This document shows positions 27,970-36,760 of a stretch of DNA of 64,000 nt, piece after piece; positions within the stretch are counted from its first letter, which is position 1, and each line of letters starts with the position of its first letter. Origin of the DNA: Thalassospira sp. TSL5-1. GTDB lineage: Bacteria > Pseudomonadota > Alphaproteobacteria > Rhodospirillales > Thalassospiraceae. The notes under the pieces are model-generated. The model was not told the origin of the DNA. It saw only the letters and a list, made by a program, of their open reading frames with translations, and searched no databases. The position numbers and the translations under genes were made by a program. The stretch spans positions 1 to 64,000 of the forward strand of contig NZ_KV880643.1 of assembly GCF_001907695.1 (NCBI RefSeq). Reading direction: 5' to 3'.

Positions 27970-28446
27970 TCAAGCCTCCAATGCCAGCTTGGAGGAGAGG
28001 TTTCGTAACGTTTTTACAGTGTTTGAGAGTTCTTCGGGGGCAACCTTGGAAAACATGTCTGACAACACGTCCTGATGAACTTTCAGGGCCTGTGCAAATT
28101 TGGCCTTCCCGGTTGGCGTTAATTTCACACGAAAGGATCGGCGATCTTCCAGTGACATCTCCCTGAAAACCAGATCATCCTTGATCAGTCTGCTGACAAG
28201 GCCGGAAACGTTACCGTTTGTGACCCGCAATGCACTAGACAACTCGCCCATGCTGATACCGTCAGGATATCGGTCAAGCTGTGCCATAGCATCAAATTTT
28301 GTTAAACTAATTCCGGTCTGGTCTGACAGTTTTCGATTAAGCTCGGCGAAGATTGAACTATGTATCCCCATGATACTCAGCCAGACACGGACCTGCTCTT
28401 TTTCTTGCTTGTTAACGTGATCTAGGACCTCAATCTCTGGCCGCAT
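27970..28446 (-). CDS. MarR-family regulator (first of a tandem pair)
   Basis: The 158-residue protein has ISMGELSSALRVTNGNVSGL as helix-turn-helix and LEDRRSFRVKLTPTGKAKFA as wing, the usual MarR layout. It starts 19 bp after the thioesterase stop, so it belongs to the iorA operon and probably controls it. Ligand unknown; an aryl-CoA or indole compound is the contextual guess. Confidence 0.88.
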   Translation of the reverse strand: MRPEIEVLDHVNKQEKEQVRVWLSIMGIHSSIFAELNRKLSDQTGISLTKFDAMAQLDRYPDGISMGELSSALRVTNGNVSGLVSRLIKDDLVFREMSLEDRRSFRVKLTPTGKAKFAQALKVHQDVLSDMFSKVAPEELSNTVKTLRNLSSKLALEA

Positions 28447-28465
28447 ACTCGGTTTACCTCGTCAT

Positions 28466-28948
28466 TTAGGGTTCCGCAGAATATTCCAGCATCGCCTCTC
28501 GAATATCGTTCGGAATTGGGATTGGGCGATGCGTATCCAGCGAAGTTGCCACAGTCGTAAAATATCCACGCAGGGCCTCATTGTCACCCAACATCGCATG
28601 TAGCACGAGTTGATAAGACTTGTTGCCGACTTTGTCGACCATTACAAAAATTTCGACCTCGTCGCCCATTTTGCAAGGTGCGAAAAATGTAGCTGCGGCG
28701 TTGACATAGCCGATCCCTGTTCGGCGGGGCCCGATAATTTCATAATAGTTGATGCCAAGTCGGCTGCAGAACCACTCCTCAATAACCTGGTTAAACACAT
28801 TAAAGAATTCCGGTGTGTAAACGATACCTGCCGGGTCGCATTGTCCGTGCCTGAAAGTGACTTTTCCAGACCATAATCCTGACGGTAAGTCATTGCGAGA
28901 CAAGGCAATAGGACGCGCATCGACGGAATTTTGTGATTGTTTGTTCAT
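28466..28948 (-). CDS. Acyl-CoA thioesterase, 4-hydroxybenzoyl-CoA type
   Basis: The 160-residue protein has the hot-dog-fold motif RHGQCDPAGIVYTPEFFNVF, in which Asp is the catalytic residue of 4-hydroxybenzoyl-CoA thioesterases, followed by the long helix NQVIEEWFCSRLGINYYEII. Its start overlaps the iorB stop by 4 bp, so the substrate is very likely the aryl- or arylacetyl-CoA made by IorAB. That would be indole-3-acetyl-CoA in the standard reading or anthraniloyl-CoA if the complex oxidises isatinate. Confidence 0.82.
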   Translation of the reverse strand: MNKQSQNSVDARPIALSRNDLPSGLWSGKVTFRHGQCDPAGIVYTPEFFNVFNQVIEEWFCSRLGINYYEIIGPRRTGIGYVNAAATFFAPCKMGDEVEIFVMVDKVGNKSYQLVLHAMLGDNEALRGYFTTVATSLDTHRPIPIPNDIREAMLEYSAEP

Positions 28949-30516
28949 ATGAAAGACTCAATGGTTTTGATGGTGCCGTCCAGATCATCGCCGGAGGCAT
29001 CTTTGATTGCCGAGGTTAATAGACGGCGCGCCCAAGCAGCGGCATCATCCCTGTGTGCGATGGATTTTGTCGTTGCCATGACCTTGTCGAACTTGGATAG
29101 ACCGCGAACATGTGTGTCGGAATAACCCTTGATCAGGCGACGGAAAGTCAGGATCGCGACCCCCAACTCATAGTTGTGGCGCAAGGCGTTGGTGGCCTCG
29201 GCCAGCCACGCGGTTCGGTGAGCTGTCTCCGTCTGATGGCGAAGCGATCTTCGGCGCATTCCCTTGAGGCTGCCAACCACATGAAGGGGTATAAATCCGC
29301 GCAGGGAATAGGTTTTTAATCGGCGTCCCTTATTGATGCGACGATCCATCCACGCATAAAGTCCTTTGCGTGCAATCAGCCAGTTTGCCAACCCGACGGG
29401 CAGGCTGGAAACCACTTCCTCCATGCGAGGGTGCATGAATTCTGTCGAGTTGAGAATCTGTCCGTCCTGCAGGCCAACTTCCGCTGCGATGCGGTCCCGT
29501 CGTGTGCTTCGGGTTTTCAGGCGGGCAACACGAATGACATCGTCATATACCATCGCATTCGCCAGATATTTCGCCGCCGTAACCGTGAATTCAAAGCCCC
29601 TTGCCGCGCCGTTGGCGGCGGCATCCTTTACGTTTAACTCATGTAAACGATCAAGATATTCGTTGCCATATTCAACATCCTGGAAATCAACGACTTTTTG
29701 CACCCCCAGGAATGCCATTTGGTGTGCCTCGGCCGGAAGTTCGCTGCGAATACGGTGTAACAGAGTATTGGCGCGGGTATCATTGAGGCCTTCTGGCAAA
29801 GGCGTCGGGGTCTTTTCAGTTTGCAGTTCGGTTGCGTTGGTTGCCTGCTCAGCATTTTCCGTGCGTTCAAAGGCGGCATCAAAGGTGCGAATGCTGGCTT
29901 CAACCCCTTTGCCGCTTTTACGGATCACGTCGTAATAGGCGTTACGATCAAACGGTAGTGTCCCTGAAGCGGCAAGGCTGCCAAACATCGCCGAGGAGAT
30001 AACCGAGCCGTTCTTTACGGCCAGATTGTTCATGTCAAAGATGATTTCCTGTCGTGCGACAACCCCGATGGCGTCATGGACGGCTTTGCTATCTGCGATG
30101 CCTTCGCCCGGGGCCATTTTCTCAACGGTCGATAACATTCTGTGGCAAGACGCAATCAGCGTTGTCCGATCCGGTGTCACGATCCCCCGCAGGATTGACC
30201 GGCCTGCCTCCATATATTCGGATGCGATCACAACATCCACATCCCCGGGTGTGGGCATCTGGGCCAGAATTGGTTTTTGTCCGCTGCCACTGACCGGCAT
30301 CATTTCGACATAATAAATTGTTGTACCGGTTCTTTGGGCCACACCTGGAACGGACGTGGACTGGGCCACCCAGTTTTGGCTTTCTGCCAGGCTGACAATC
30401 CAGTTGGTCAGCACGCCGCCGCCTTGCCCCCCCATTGCGACAATGGCGATGGAGATCGGGCGTTCCGTTGCGGCGCCGGCCGCCGCAAGATCAAGTTTTA
30501 CGGTCGCTTCTTTCAT
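28945..30516 (-). CDS. iorB: Indolepyruvate oxidoreductase subunit beta with C-terminal extension
   Basis: The 523-residue protein starts with the pyruvate:ferredoxin-oxidoreductase gamma domain (IAIVAMGGQGGGVLTNWIVS, then SVPGVAQRTGTTIYYVEMMP; about residues 20-215). The remaining 300 residues are a helical DUF6537-like extension found in long bacterial IorB proteins. With IorA it oxidatively decarboxylates aryl-2-oxo acids to aryl-acyl-CoA and reduces ferredoxin. It follows iorA by 6 bp and overlaps the thioesterase gene. Confidence 0.88.
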   Translation of the reverse strand: MKEATVKLDLAAAGAATERPISIAIVAMGGQGGGVLTNWIVSLAESQNWVAQSTSVPGVAQRTGTTIYYVEMMPVSGSGQKPILAQMPTPGDVDVVIASEYMEAGRSILRGIVTPDRTTLIASCHRMLSTVEKMAPGEGIADSKAVHDAIGVVARQEIIFDMNNLAVKNGSVISSAMFGSLAASGTLPFDRNAYYDVIRKSGKGVEASIRTFDAAFERTENAEQATNATELQTEKTPTPLPEGLNDTRANTLLHRIRSELPAEAHQMAFLGVQKVVDFQDVEYGNEYLDRLHELNVKDAAANGAARGFEFTVTAAKYLANAMVYDDVIRVARLKTRSTRRDRIAAEVGLQDGQILNSTEFMHPRMEEVVSSLPVGLANWLIARKGLYAWMDRRINKGRRLKTYSLRGFIPLHVVGSLKGMRRRSLRHQTETAHRTAWLAEATNALRHNYELGVAILTFRRLIKGYSDTHVRGLSKFDKVMATTKSIAHRDDAAAWARRLLTSAIKDASGDDLDGTIKTIESFI

Positions 30517-30522
30517 GTGCGT

Positions 30523-32688
30523 TTATCCTTCAAAGCTGACGGTCCGACTTTCGCGGCGATTTTGCAGGTATTTGATGACAGTTGCGGAAATCCTGTCGCG
30601 GAACCTGTCCCAGGCGGTCGGGTTATGCGTTACTTCGGCGCGGAAAAATGACGGGCACAAAACCGCCGCGTCGGCGACTTCACCGCAATTGCCGCAGGCC
30701 ACACAGGTTGAATCAATCGAGGCGACCGGATCATCACGCAAGGGATCATCCAGTTCTTTGACAGAAAGTGACGGGCAGCCTGACAGGCGGATGCAGGCGT
30801 GATCCCCTGTACACACATCTTCGTCGACGCCGAATTTTTCTTTGATAACCCGTTCACCGCCCTTGATGGCCTTGGCCACTTGCGGTTTCACCCGGCGCTG
30901 TTTGTTCAGCATACATTCGGATGATGCGACGATAATTTTGGGACCTTCGGCATCGGTTGTCAGTGCCTCGGTCAGGACGGCGCGCATTTTATTGACGTCA
31001 TATGTATGGTCGATCTCGCGGACCCAGGTGGCGCCAACCCCTTTTAGGGCATCGGAGATGGGATTGTTGGTTTTGCGCCGTTTGTTATAGGCCCGCGATG
31101 ACAGGATATCCTGACCGCCGGTTGCCGCTGAATAATAGTTTTCAACAATGATGAAAACGCCGTCATGTTTGTTAAACACGGCGTTGCCAATGCCGCTGGT
31201 AAGGCCATTGTGCCAGAATCCGCCATCGCCCATGATGGCAATGGATCGTTTGGCCCCTGGAATATTGAATGCTGCTGCCGATGCCGCACCAAGCCCATAG
31301 CCCATTGTTGTCGCACCAATATTGAATGGCGGCAGGATCGAAAAGAGATGACAGCCAATATCCGCAGAGACGTGGTGTTCGCCCATTTCTTCAAACACCA
31401 GTTTCATCGAGGCAAAGATTGGTCGTTCCGGGCAGCCGGTACACAGGCCTGGTGGCCGGGGCGGAATAACTTCTTTTAGTTTTTCCACGACTGGATTGGC
31501 GAGGATCGGGCCCGCATCGGGTACTGGCGCACGGTTGCCCAACTGCTGGGGATCATGTTCTTCAAGGAAACGGGTGATGCCTTTGGTCAGAACAGCGGCA
31601 GTATAGTCCCCGCCCATCGGCAGATAATCTTTGCCATGTATGGAAACGGGGCGTTTTTTGCGTGCAATGACGGTATTGATTGACTGTTCGATATATTCGG
31701 GTTGGCCTTCTTCGATGATCAATACGGAATCAAGGTTCTGGCAGAACGCATCCACTTCGTCCGGTATTGTGGGATAGGCGACATTCATCACATAAATCGG
31801 CAGCTTTGAGTTGCCATAGGCATCGCTAAGGCCCAAAAGCTGTAAGGCACGAATGGTGCTGTTATACATGCCCCCCACAACGATCAGGCCCGTTTTTCCC
31901 TGTTTGTCTTTTCCATCGGGGCCAGAAAATTCGTTCAGTTTGTTTTCCTGGATGAATTTGATGCCTGCAGGCCAGCGTTTTTCAATTTTTTCCGTTTCAT
32001 GTTCATAGGCGGCCGGGGGGAGAACAATGCGGCCGAGATCGCGTTTGGGGGCGTTCATTGCGTCGCGCAGGGTGAATTCCGGGCGTTTGTTATCCTTGCA
32101 GACGAACGAACCCGTCATATGACAGGACCGCACCCGGACCTGAAGCATGACAGGTGTATTTGATGCCTCGGACAGTTCGAATCCTTTTTCGATCAGATTG
32201 ACGATGCAGGATTGTTCGGGGCGCGGGTCCAAAAGCCACATTTGTGATTTCATGGCAAAGGCATGGGTGCGTTCCTGCATGATCGACGATCCCTCGCCGT
32301 AATCTTCGCCCACAATGACCATTGCACCGCCGGTAACTCCGCCCGAAGACAGGTTGGACAGGGCATCCGACGCCATGTTTGTGCCCACGGTTGATTTCCA
32401 CGCGACGGCTCCACGCAAAGGATACATGACAGACGCCGATAGCATGGCACCTGCTGTTGCCTCGCTGGCGGAGCTTTGGAAAACAACACCCAAATCATCG
32501 AGAATGTCATTTGCGTCGGCCAGAACATCCATAAGGTGCGAAATTGGCGACCCCTGATAGCCGCCGACATAGGCGACCCCTGACTGTAACAAAGCCTTGG
32601 TGATGGCGAGAATTCCCTCACCACGAAACAGGTCTCCCTCACCCAGCTTCAGGTCTTCGACTTCTTTTGCGAAAGATCTCTCTGCCAT
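30523..32688 (-). CDS. iorA: Indolepyruvate oxidoreductase subunit alpha
   Basis: The 721-residue protein contains the 2-oxoacid oxidoreductase N-terminal domain (GYQGSPISHLMDVLADANDI), a thiamin-diphosphate domain (HVSADIGCHLFSILPPFNIG and SIAIMGDGGFWHNGLTSGIG) and C-terminal cysteines for iron-sulfur clusters (GDHACIRLSGCPSL, STCVACGNCGEVADAAVLCP). Classical substrates are indolepyruvate and phenylpyruvate; related enzymes act on phenylglyoxylate. The ATG at 32688 has GGAGGAATTT upstream. It is divergent from the aldehyde-dehydrogenase operon, and the shared 115-bp gap holds an operator-like element. Confidence 0.9.
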   Translation of the reverse strand: MAERSFAKEVEDLKLGEGDLFRGEGILAITKALLQSGVAYVGGYQGSPISHLMDVLADANDILDDLGVVFQSSASEATAGAMLSASVMYPLRGAVAWKSTVGTNMASDALSNLSSGGVTGGAMVIVGEDYGEGSSIMQERTHAFAMKSQMWLLDPRPEQSCIVNLIEKGFELSEASNTPVMLQVRVRSCHMTGSFVCKDNKRPEFTLRDAMNAPKRDLGRIVLPPAAYEHETEKIEKRWPAGIKFIQENKLNEFSGPDGKDKQGKTGLIVVGGMYNSTIRALQLLGLSDAYGNSKLPIYVMNVAYPTIPDEVDAFCQNLDSVLIIEEGQPEYIEQSINTVIARKKRPVSIHGKDYLPMGGDYTAAVLTKGITRFLEEHDPQQLGNRAPVPDAGPILANPVVEKLKEVIPPRPPGLCTGCPERPIFASMKLVFEEMGEHHVSADIGCHLFSILPPFNIGATTMGYGLGAASAAAFNIPGAKRSIAIMGDGGFWHNGLTSGIGNAVFNKHDGVFIIVENYYSAATGGQDILSSRAYNKRRKTNNPISDALKGVGATWVREIDHTYDVNKMRAVLTEALTTDAEGPKIIVASSECMLNKQRRVKPQVAKAIKGGERVIKEKFGVDEDVCTGDHACIRLSGCPSLSVKELDDPLRDDPVASIDSTCVACGNCGEVADAAVLCPSFFRAEVTHNPTAWDRFRDRISATVIKYLQNRRESRTVSFEG

Positions 32689-32715
32689 AAATTCCTCCAA
32701 AAAATATATGGTAAT

Positions 32716-32738
32716 GAATAAATTTATATGTAAAATAA
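32716..32738. promoter_or_regulatory. Operator-like element between divergent operons (copy 1)
   Basis: This 23-bp AT-rich element starts GAATAAATTT and ends ATATGTAAAATAA. It contains the palindrome ATAAATTTAT (32718-32727) and is identical at 21 of 23 positions to 46282-46304 in the other divergent promoter region of this locus. It lies between iorA and the aldehyde dehydrogenase gene, so one regulator, probably a MarR protein, could control both directions. Confidence 0.6.
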
Positions 32739-32803
32739 GTCAATGGTCAGGTTAAAAATCAATCAAAAGCGGTCTGTCCATCAGGGAAAAAGGAAGTTAG
32801 ATC

Positions 32804-34318
32804 ATGCAGATAGCGAGACCAGACAGCGCGGTCGAAGAGATTCTCCCGAGTGTGGCCGGTTTTCTTGAGTCGCCCGTAAGGATGGTTATTGGTGACCAGA
32901 AGGTAGCAAGCGATACCTCTGAAACGCTTGCTGTGTTCAACCCTGCAACCGGGCAGAAAATTGCCGAAGTCCCCAAGGGTAACGCACAGGATATTGATAA
33001 GGCCGTTAAGGCTGCGCGCGGTGCATTAAAAGGTGAATGGTCTCGCATGCGGCCAGCAGACCGCCAGCGTGTTATGCTGAAACTGGCGGATTTGATCGAG
33101 GCCAATGGCGAAGAACTGGCGCAGCTTGAAACGTTGAATAACGGCAAGTCAGTGATGTTGTCGCGCATGATCGAGGTCGGCGCGTCGGCAGACTATATGC
33201 GTTACATGGCAGGGTGGGCGACCAAGATCGAAGGTTCGACCATCGATGTTTCAATTCCTGTGCCGCCAGGTACAAAATATCACGCTTATACGCGCAAGGA
33301 ACCGGTCGGTGTTGTCGGGGCGATCACGCCCTGGAATTTCCCCCTTAATATGGCGGTCTGGAAAATTGCGCCGGCATTGGCATGCGGTTGCACGGTGGTT
33401 ATCAAGCCCGCAGAGGAAACGCCGCTGACCACGGTGCGGCTTGTCGAACTGTGCCTTGAGGCCGGGCTCCCTGCGGGGGTGGTTAATGTCGTTACCGGCA
33501 CGGGTGAAGAGGCCGGTGCGGCGCTAACGGCGCATCCAGGCGTTCAGAAGCTGGCTTTCACTGGCTCGACAGAGGTTGGCAAGCTTATTGGCGTTCAGGC
33601 GATGCAGGATATGAAGCGCGTTACCCTGGAGCTGGGCGGCAAGGCCCCGATGATCATGTTCGATGATATGGATATGGATCAGTTGGGGGTTGCGGCAGGT
33701 ATCGGTGTTTTCTTTAACTCTGGTCAGACCTGCTGTGCGGGAACACGCATTTATGCCCAGAAGGGCATTTTTGACAAAGTATGTGATTTCCTGGCCGACA
33801 TGACCCGTTCTTTATCAATAGGGTCCGGGTTGGATCCGGCAAACCAGATTAACCCGATGGTTTCTGCCAAGCATCAGGGCCATGTGAATGCCTGTATTGC
33901 ACGCGGACTGGAACAGGGTGCCAAACCGTTACTGAATTCTGGCAGTTATGACGGCCCGGGCTTTTTTGTAAGACCCGAAATTTTCACCGCTGTCGACCAG
34001 AAAATGTCGATCATGCAGGACGAAGTTTTCGGCCCTGTTGTGACGATCACGCCCTTTGATGATCCTGATGACGCCATCGTTATGGCCAATGATACCCGCT
34101 TTGGGCTTGGCGCGTCACTTTGGACCACCAACCTGAACACCATGCACAAATACGTTCCCCAGATTGAAGCGGGAACCGTGTGGGTCAACGCCCATAACCT
34201 GCCTGATCAGAACATGCCGTTCGGTGGCTACAAACAATCAGGTATCGGACGCGAGCACGGCCGCGCGGCGTTGGACAATTACCTTGAAACAAAATCCGTC
34301 TGCATTGCCCTGGGTTAA
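32804..34318 (+). CDS. Aldehyde dehydrogenase (NAD(P)-dependent)
   Basis: The 504-residue protein is a complete aldehyde dehydrogenase: cofactor loop GAITPWNFPLNMAVWKIAPA, FTGSTEVGKLIG, the general base Glu in VTLELGGKAPMIMF and the nucleophilic Cys in NSGQTCCAGTRIYA. It resembles betaine-aldehyde/phenylacetaldehyde-type enzymes. As first gene of an aromatic operon next to an aminotransferase it probably oxidises an arylacetaldehyde (for example indole-3-acetaldehyde) to the acid. Substrate is inferred from context only. Confidence 0.88.
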   Translation: MQIARPDSAVEEILPSVAGFLESPVRMVIGDQKVASDTSETLAVFNPATGQKIAEVPKGNAQDIDKAVKAARGALKGEWSRMRPADRQRVMLKLADLIEANGEELAQLETLNNGKSVMLSRMIEVGASADYMRYMAGWATKIEGSTIDVSIPVPPGTKYHAYTRKEPVGVVGAITPWNFPLNMAVWKIAPALACGCTVVIKPAEETPLTTVRLVELCLEAGLPAGVVNVVTGTGEEAGAALTAHPGVQKLAFTGSTEVGKLIGVQAMQDMKRVTLELGGKAPMIMFDDMDMDQLGVAAGIGVFFNSGQTCCAGTRIYAQKGIFDKVCDFLADMTRSLSIGSGLDPANQINPMVSAKHQGHVNACIARGLEQGAKPLLNSGSYDGPGFFVRPEIFTAVDQKMSIMQDEVFGPVVTITPFDDPDDAIVMANDTRFGLGASLWTTNLNTMHKYVPQIEAGTVWVNAHNLPDQNMPFGGYKQSGIGREHGRAALDNYLETKSVCIALG

Positions 34319-34335
34319 GAAAGGCTGCAAAAATC

Positions 34336-35706
34336 ATGTCGAATAGAGATGACAATTTCCTGCGTGAAAACAACGCGCGCCATCAGTTGCATCCCATGAT
34401 CCACCCCTTGATTTCGTCGGAGCATCCGCCGCAAATCATCGTCAAGGGGCAGGGGTATCATGTCACGGATATTGATGGAAAAACCTATGTCGATGGCATT
34501 GGCGGATTGTGGAACGTCAATGTTGGTCATAACCGCCCCGAGGTAAAGGCGGCCATTATCGAGCAGATGGACGAAATCTGCTATTATTCAAATTTTGCCG
34601 GTACCACGACAGCGCCCTCCATTAAACTGTCGGCCAAAGTGATCGAGATGTCGGCGCAAGAAAACATGGCCAAGGTCCTGTTTTCCGCCAATGGGTCGGA
34701 TGCGGTGGAAACCGCGCTCAAGCTTAGCCGTCAATACTGGAAGCTGGAAGGTCATCCTGACCGCACAGGGTTCATCTCGCTCAAGCACGGCTATCATGGC
34801 ATCCAGTTTGGCGGAACGTCGGTCAATGGTTCAAGTTATTACCGTCATGCCTACGGGCCGTTGATGCCCGGCTGTTACCAGGTTGACAGTCCCTGGACCT
34901 ATCGCAATCCCTATTCCGAAGATCCAGAAGAGCTTACGGATGCCATCATCACGCAGATCGACCGGCTGATTGCGCATAATGGTGCCCATACCATTGCCGC
35001 TTTCATTGCAGAGCCGGTGCAAGGGGCCGGAGGCGTTATCGTTCCTCCCGCGGGCTTCTGGCCCCGTTTGCGCGCGCTTCTGGACAAGCATGAAATCCTT
35101 CTCATCTCGGACGAGGTTGTGACTGGGTTCGGGCGGTCGGGTTCGATGTTTGGCGCGCGGGGCTGGGGTGTGAAACCCGATATCATGTGTCTCGCAAAGG
35201 GGATCACGTCTGGCTACATCCCGCTTGGTGCAACGGTGTTAAACGAGCGCGTCATGAATGCCTGGACCAAGGGTGTTGATCCTATGGGCTTCATTATGCA
35301 CGGCTATACCGCAACGGGGCATGCCCTTGGCTGTGCGGCTGCGATTGCGGCCCTAGATATCGTCGAGAAGGAAGACTTGCCCGCCAATGCCGCCGCAATG
35401 GGGGGCAGGCTGATGCAGGGCCTGGAAGACCTGCCAAACTGGTCATCCCTGGTTGGGGAGGTCCGGGGCAAGGGCCTGATGGTTGGTGTCGATATGGTTG
35501 CCGACAAGGGCACCCGCGAGCCGATCGATCCTGGCAAGGGCCAGGGGGAAATGATTGCCGCATTTGCACGCGAAGAAGGCGTGATTGTGCGCCCTGCGGG
35601 CTCAAACATCATCATGTCGCCGCCTTTGACCATTGATGTCGATGGTATCGACAAGATCATTGATGGTTTGACCAAGGCCTTTCGGAAATATGAAGAGGTG
35701 AAATAA
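34336..35706 (+). CDS. Class III pyridoxal-phosphate aminotransferase
   Basis: The 456-residue protein has the omega-aminotransferase layout: GGLWNVNVGHNRPEV, LFSANGSDAVETALKLSRQY (cofactor phosphate site), LLISDEVVTGFGRSGSMFGA with the aspartate that contacts the pyridine nitrogen, and IMCLAKGITSGYIPLGA with the Schiff-base lysine. Such enzymes take amino groups from terminal amines or beta/omega-amino acids to pyruvate, giving an aldehyde. The aldehyde dehydrogenase 17 bp upstream would use that product. Tryptamine-like arylethylamines are plausible donors here. Confidence 0.87.
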   Translation: MSNRDDNFLRENNARHQLHPMIHPLISSEHPPQIIVKGQGYHVTDIDGKTYVDGIGGLWNVNVGHNRPEVKAAIIEQMDEICYYSNFAGTTTAPSIKLSAKVIEMSAQENMAKVLFSANGSDAVETALKLSRQYWKLEGHPDRTGFISLKHGYHGIQFGGTSVNGSSYYRHAYGPLMPGCYQVDSPWTYRNPYSEDPEELTDAIITQIDRLIAHNGAHTIAAFIAEPVQGAGGVIVPPAGFWPRLRALLDKHEILLISDEVVTGFGRSGSMFGARGWGVKPDIMCLAKGITSGYIPLGATVLNERVMNAWTKGVDPMGFIMHGYTATGHALGCAAAIAALDIVEKEDLPANAAAMGGRLMQGLEDLPNWSSLVGEVRGKGLMVGVDMVADKGTREPIDPGKGQGEMIAAFAREEGVIVRPAGSNIIMSPPLTIDVDGIDKIIDGLTKAFRKYEEVK

Positions 35707-35708
35707 TC

Positions 35709-36743
35709 ATGCTGCCCGGTAAGGAATTTCCCAAATTTACCGCAGCGGCGGTTCAGGCCAGCCCGGTTTTTCTTGATGCAGAGAAAACTGCGGACAAGGC
35801 TGTTGATCTGATCGGCGAGGCGGCAGGCAAGGGCGCCCGGCTTGTGGTCTTCCCCGAGGTTTTTATTCCCGGCTATCCCTATTGGAGCTGGATTACCGAC
35901 CCGGTAACAGGCAGTGCCTGGTTTGACAGGCTGGTGCGGAATTCGGTGTTCGCCGATGGGCCCGAGATCGCCAAGATTCGGGCCGCAGCCAGGGCCAATG
36001 ATTGTCTTGTGATCATGGGCCTGAACGAACGCAGCCCGGTTTCTTTGGGGGCACTATACAACACGTTGCTTTTTATTGGCCCTGATGGAGAAATTATCGG
36101 CAAGCACCGCAAGCTTGTACCAACCTGGGCCGAAAAGCTGACCTGGACCGGCGGCGATGGATCAAGTCTGAAGGTTTATGACACGGAAATTGGCCCGTTG
36201 GGAGGCCTTGCCTGCGGTGAAAATACCAATCCGCTGGCCCGGTTTACCCTGTTGGCCCAGGGCGAGCTTGTACATGCCGCCAGTTATATTTCCTTGCCGG
36301 TTGCGCCGCCGGAATATGACATGGCCGAAGCCATCAAACTGCGTGGTCAGACACACAGTTTTGAAGGCAAGGTTTTCACCGTTATCGCGACGTCTACGAT
36401 TTCGGAGGAGATCATTCAGGCGATGGAAGAAATCCGGCCGGATGCACGCGCCCTGCTGGAGCGTAAATCAAGCGCCTATTCTGGCATTATTGGTCCTGAC
36501 GGGCGACCTGTGACAGACGGGCTGATTGACGACGAAGGCATTGTTTATGCCGAGATCGACCTGGGGCGCTGTATCCAGCCCAAACAAATGCACGACATTA
36601 CCGGACACTACAACCGGTTCGATGTTTTCAGTCTCCATGTGAACCAGCAGCCACTGCCGCCTGTCAGTCTGTCAGGATTGGGGACTTCGTCCATACCAGA
36701 AGGCGAACAGGTTGAGCATCCAATAGATCCTGAAATCACCTGA
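35709..36743 (+). CDS. Nitrilase
   Basis: The 344-residue protein has the full catalytic triad of true nitrilases: Glu in LVVFPEVFIPGYPYWSW, Lys in GKHRKLVPTWAEKLTW and Cys in GGLACGENTNPLARFTL. Nitrilases convert organic nitriles to the acid and ammonia; the CGENTNPLAR block is common in bacterial arylacetonitrile/mandelonitrile-type members. It starts 2 bp after the aminotransferase stop. Indole-3-acetonitrile would give indole-3-acetate, matching the pathway proposed for the region, but this is inferred. Confidence 0.87.
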   Translation: MLPGKEFPKFTAAAVQASPVFLDAEKTADKAVDLIGEAAGKGARLVVFPEVFIPGYPYWSWITDPVTGSAWFDRLVRNSVFADGPEIAKIRAAARANDCLVIMGLNERSPVSLGALYNTLLFIGPDGEIIGKHRKLVPTWAEKLTWTGGDGSSLKVYDTEIGPLGGLACGENTNPLARFTLLAQGELVHAASYISLPVAPPEYDMAEAIKLRGQTHSFEGKVFTVIATSTISEEIIQAMEEIRPDARALLERKSSAYSGIIGPDGRPVTDGLIDDEGIVYAEIDLGRCIQPKQMHDITGHYNRFDVFSLHVNQQPLPPVSLSGLGTSSIPEGEQVEHPIDPEIT

Positions 36744-36760
36744 GTCACAGGAGTTACCTC

